Source: UBA3210 sp963653535
Lineage (GTDB): Bacteria; Bacillota_I; Bacilli_A; RFN20; CAG-449
Reading direction: 5' to 3'
Length of the DNA: 6,644 nt
Assembly: GCA_963653535.1 (NCBI GenBank)
Contig: CAVJWU010000050.1
Coordinates: forward strand, 1-6,644
Shown here piece after piece: positions 5,136 to 6,644 of the stretch. The stretch's first letter is position 1, and every line of letters begins with the position of its first letter. A program made the translations under genes and the position numbers. The notes under the pieces were generated by a model that did not search any database, was not told the origin of the DNA, and was given only the letters and a program-made list of their open reading frames with translations.

Positions 5136-5702
5136 ATGAAGTTAACATTGGAAGATAAAATAGAAATAGTAAGATTATATGAAAGTGATCATCAAGGATA
5201 TGAAAGAATTGCTAAAAAATATTCTGTTAGTTTATCAGTGATTAAAAATATAATTTACAAATATAGGCAGCATGGCATTGAAGCTTTAAAACATCCAGCT
5301 AAGAATCATACTTATAGTCCTGATTTTAAGATGATGATAATACAAGAAGTTTATAAAGGAAAATCAAAAACATCTCTTGCAGCTAAATATAATTTACCTG
5401 GACCTGGAACAATTGTTTTATGGATGAAAAAATATGATGAATTAGGTTATAATGGACTCAAACAAAAAGCTAAAGGAAGGCTAAAAAGTAATATGAGTCC
5501 AAAAGAAACAAAAACAGAAATTAATGCAGGTAATAATTCTACTCCATTAACAGATTCTGAAAGAGTGGAATTCGAAGAACTTAAGAAAAACTATGAGATT
5601 CTTAAGAAAGAAAAAGAAACATCTGATATGGAGCTTTATCTCTTAAAAAAATTGAATGCCTTGGTTCAACAAAGGAAACAGCAACAAAAAAAGAGAAAAT
5701 AA
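5136..5702 (+). CDS. IS3-family transposase OrfA (DNA-binding, helix-turn-helix)
   Basis: The product has 188 residues. It has two helix-turn-helix segments, about 6-50 (GYERIAKKYSVSLSVIKNIIYKYRQHG) and about 63-108 (SKTSLAAKYNLPGPGTIVLWMKKYDELG), the double arrangement usual in IS150-type OrfA. A polar linker (112-142) follows. A charged heptad-like helix (about 143-176, ending MELYLLKKLNALVQQR) probably serves as the leucine zipper for dimerisation and as contact to OrfB. OrfA binds the inverted repeats and, made alone, generally regulates transposition. The ATG is 8 bases after GAGGGG (5122-5127). Its last codons overlap orfB in the -1 frame and include A7 slippery runs. Slightly longer than the 173-residue InsJ of IS150 but in the normal range. 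Confidence 0.93.
   Translation: MKLTLEDKIEIVRLYESDHQGYERIAKKYSVSLSVIKNIIYKYRQHGIEALKHPAKNHTYSPDFKMMIIQEVYKGKSKTSLAAKYNLPGPGTIVLWMKKYDELGYNGLKQKAKGRLKSNMSPKETKTEINAGNNSTPLTDSERVEFEELKKNYEILKKEKETSDMELYLLKKLNALVQQRKQQQKKRK
5645..5693 (+). other. Programmed -1 ribosomal frameshift region joining OrfA to OrfB
   Basis: The orfB frame is open from 5627, overlapping orfA to 5702. Two slippery heptamers lie in the overlap in the correct orfA phase: A AAA AAA (5645-5651) and A AAA AAG (5687-5693). The second is the classic heptamer of dnaX and IS911. It has AAAGGA (5671-5676) 10 bases upstream, as an internal Shine-Dalgarno stimulator would be. The first has GGAG (5630-5633) 11 bases upstream. Slipping at the second gives a 487-residue OrfAB (186 from OrfA, then EKIRAVYESRQQYPLNKM). 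I favour it because it keeps the typical OrfA ending LKKLNALVQQR. A downstream stem is weak (TGTTTA 5707-5712 with TAAACA 5736-5741). Confidence 0.8.
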
Positions 5703-5743
5703 GAGCTGTTTATGAATCAAGGCAACAATATCCTTTAAACAAA

Positions 5744-6598
5744 ATGTTAAAGTTCTTTAACGTAGCTAAATCTTCTTATTTCTATGAAATAAGATCTTAT
5801 AAGAGAAAAGAAGATTTAGATGCTGAGTTAAAAGAGTCTATTCAAAGTATTTTCAATCAAAATAAAGGCCGTTATGGCTATAGAAGAATAACTCTAGCGT
5901 TAAGTAATAATGGTGTTAAAGTTAATCATAAAAGAGTTAAAAGAATTATGTCTAACTTAGGATTATATGGAATTCAACCAAGAGCTAAATATAAGTCTTA
6001 TAAGGGTGAAGTTGGTAGAACATGTAAAAATTTATTACTTGAAAAAGAAGTTGATGTAATAAAGCATAAAACAACATATAAACGTAATTTCTCTACTACA
6101 GCATGTAACCAAAAATGGACAACAGATGTATCAGAATTCCATATAGCATCTGGTAAATTATATTTATCACCAATTCTTGATATGCATAATCGAGAAATAG
6201 TTTCTTATAATATTTCTTATCATCCTGATTATAATCAAACTAGAGATATGCTTAATAAAGCATTCTCTAAGTATGATAATCTAGAAGGATTAATATTCCA
6301 TTCTGATCAAGGCTGGCAATATCAAATGAAGCATTATCAAAAAGTTTTAAAAGATAAAGGCATTATTCAAAGTATGTCTAGAAAAGGAAACTGCTTAGAT
6401 AATTCGTTAATGGAAAACTTCTTTGGCGTGATGAAGAATGAAATGTTTTATGGCCATGAATATGAATTTAAATCATTAGAAGAATTAAAGAAAGCAATAG
6501 AGGATTATATTGAATACTATAATAAAGAAAGAATTACAGTTAAATTAAAAGGATTATCACCTACACAATGTAGACAACAATCCTTTAATAGTTTATGA
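5744..6598 (+). CDS. IS3-family transposase OrfB (DDE integrase core)
   Basis: OrfB supplies the catalytic half of the transposase. Counting from the ATG at 5744 (284 residues), a small helix-turn-helix region (about 30-75, GRYGYRRITLAL and VNHKRVKRIMSNLGL) precedes the integrase core (about 120-280). The acidic triad is Asp128 (KWTTDVSEF), Asp188 (FHSDQGWQY) and Glu224 (SLMENFFGVMKNE). There are 35 residues between the second Asp and the Glu, and Lys231 stands seven after it, exactly the DD(35)E pattern of the family. The ATG is unlikely to be the true start: it has no ribosome binding site, and the reading frame continues upstream with family-like sequence (EKIRAVYESRQQYPLNK). The protein is therefore probably made as an OrfAB fusion by frameshifting at 5687-5693. 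The frame is intact and stops with TGA, 17 bases before the right inverted repeat. Confidence 0.95.
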   Translation: MLKFFNVAKSSYFYEIRSYKRKEDLDAELKESIQSIFNQNKGRYGYRRITLALSNNGVKVNHKRVKRIMSNLGLYGIQPRAKYKSYKGEVGRTCKNLLLEKEVDVIKHKTTYKRNFSTTACNQKWTTDVSEFHIASGKLYLSPILDMHNREIVSYNISYHPDYNQTRDMLNKAFSKYDNLEGLIFHSDQGWQYQMKHYQKVLKDKGIIQSMSRKGNCLDNSLMENFFGVMKNEMFYGHEYEFKSLEELKKAIEDYIEYYNKERITVKLKGLSPTQCRQQSFNSL

Positions 6599-6615
6599 TT
6601 TAATAAATTTTAGAA

Positions 6616-6644
6616 CCTCGGTCCAACTTTTGGGGTTCACTTCA
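6616..6644 (-). repeat. Right terminal inverted repeat (IRR)
   Basis: These 29 bases are the exact reverse complement of 5079-5107 and end in the CA expected of an IS3-family right end. They are also the last bases of the window, so nothing beyond the element can be seen. Confidence 0.95.

Larger units (their letters stand above)
5079..6644 (+). mobile_element. Complete IS3-family insertion sequence, IS150-like group, 1566 bp
   Basis: The element is bounded by perfect 29-bp inverted repeats that begin TG and end CA, as IS3-family elements do. It encodes OrfA (two helix-turn-helix segments) and OrfB (DDE integrase core) in the -1 relation, with slippery heptamers in the overlap. IS3-family elements move through a figure-eight and circle intermediate made by the OrfAB fusion. 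Both frames and ends are intact, so it may be active. It lies between the lipoprotein terminator and unseen sequence. The left flank is A/T-rich (5076-5078 AAA); a target duplication of about 3-4 bp is expected but the right flank is outside the window. Confidence 0.95.

Noticed and set aside
5627..5744. Out-of-frame orfA and orfB considered as a frameshift mutation inactivating the transposase.
   Set aside because: The -1 relation, the in-phase slippery heptamers and the lack of a ribosome binding site for orfB are the normal IS3-family arrangement for programmed frameshifting.
1..6644. Search for a defence system, toxin-antitoxin pair, CRISPR array, tRNA or rRNA.
   Set aside because: None of the genes belongs to such families, and no cloverleaf, rRNA-like stretch or regularly spaced repeat was seen on either strand.

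Overview
The window looks like a piece of an AT-rich, low-GC Gram-positive-type genome (Bacillota/Mycoplasmatota-like, probably an anaerobe). The signs are the strongly A/T-biased codon and intergenic composition, AGGAGG-type ribosome binding sites, simple U-tract terminators, a lipobox lipoprotein, and a PPi-linked glycolytic enzyme typical of anaerobes. TGG encodes Trp, no TGA occurs inside the reading frames and TGA ends the transposase frame, so the standard bacterial code fits. A closer taxonomic placement cannot be read from the sequence.

Layout, all on the + strand. Positions 1-67 are the 3' end of an unidentified gene, closed by a terminator (71-111). Positions 112-430 are a long regulatory region without a convincing gene. 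It holds an operator-like dyad, a good sigma-A-type promoter, a GntR-like palindrome, a possible folded leader ending in a T tract, a second possible promoter and an A/T inverted repeat. Positions 431-3073 encode a complete pyruvate, phosphate dikinase (ppdK) with its own terminator (3092-3123). Positions 3124-3361 are an A/T-rich intergenic region with hairpins and candidate promoters. Positions 3362-5002 encode a 546-residue surface lipoprotein: signal peptide with lipobox Cys, Ser-rich stalk, two mutually similar OB-fold-like repeats, a beta-repeat module and a C-terminal beta-rich domain. Its terminator is 5023-5050. Positions 5079-6644 are a complete IS3-family (IS150-like) insertion sequence of 1566 bp with perfect 29-bp terminal inverted repeats, orfA, orfB and a programmed -1 frameshift region.

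The three units appear to be transcribed independently, because each is followed by an intrinsic terminator. PPDK serves central carbon metabolism and the lipoprotein sits on the cell surface; nothing in the sequence ties them functionally. The insertion sequence landed in the short gap after the lipoprotein terminator and breaks no visible gene. The window ends on the last base of the element, so the right flank and target duplication cannot be seen.

I find no CRISPR array, tRNA, rRNA, defence system or toxin-antitoxin pair. The most interesting signals are the structured ppdK leader, the fold-back at the IS left end that covers the orfA ribosome binding site, the paired frameshift signals, and the duplicated-domain lipoprotein.
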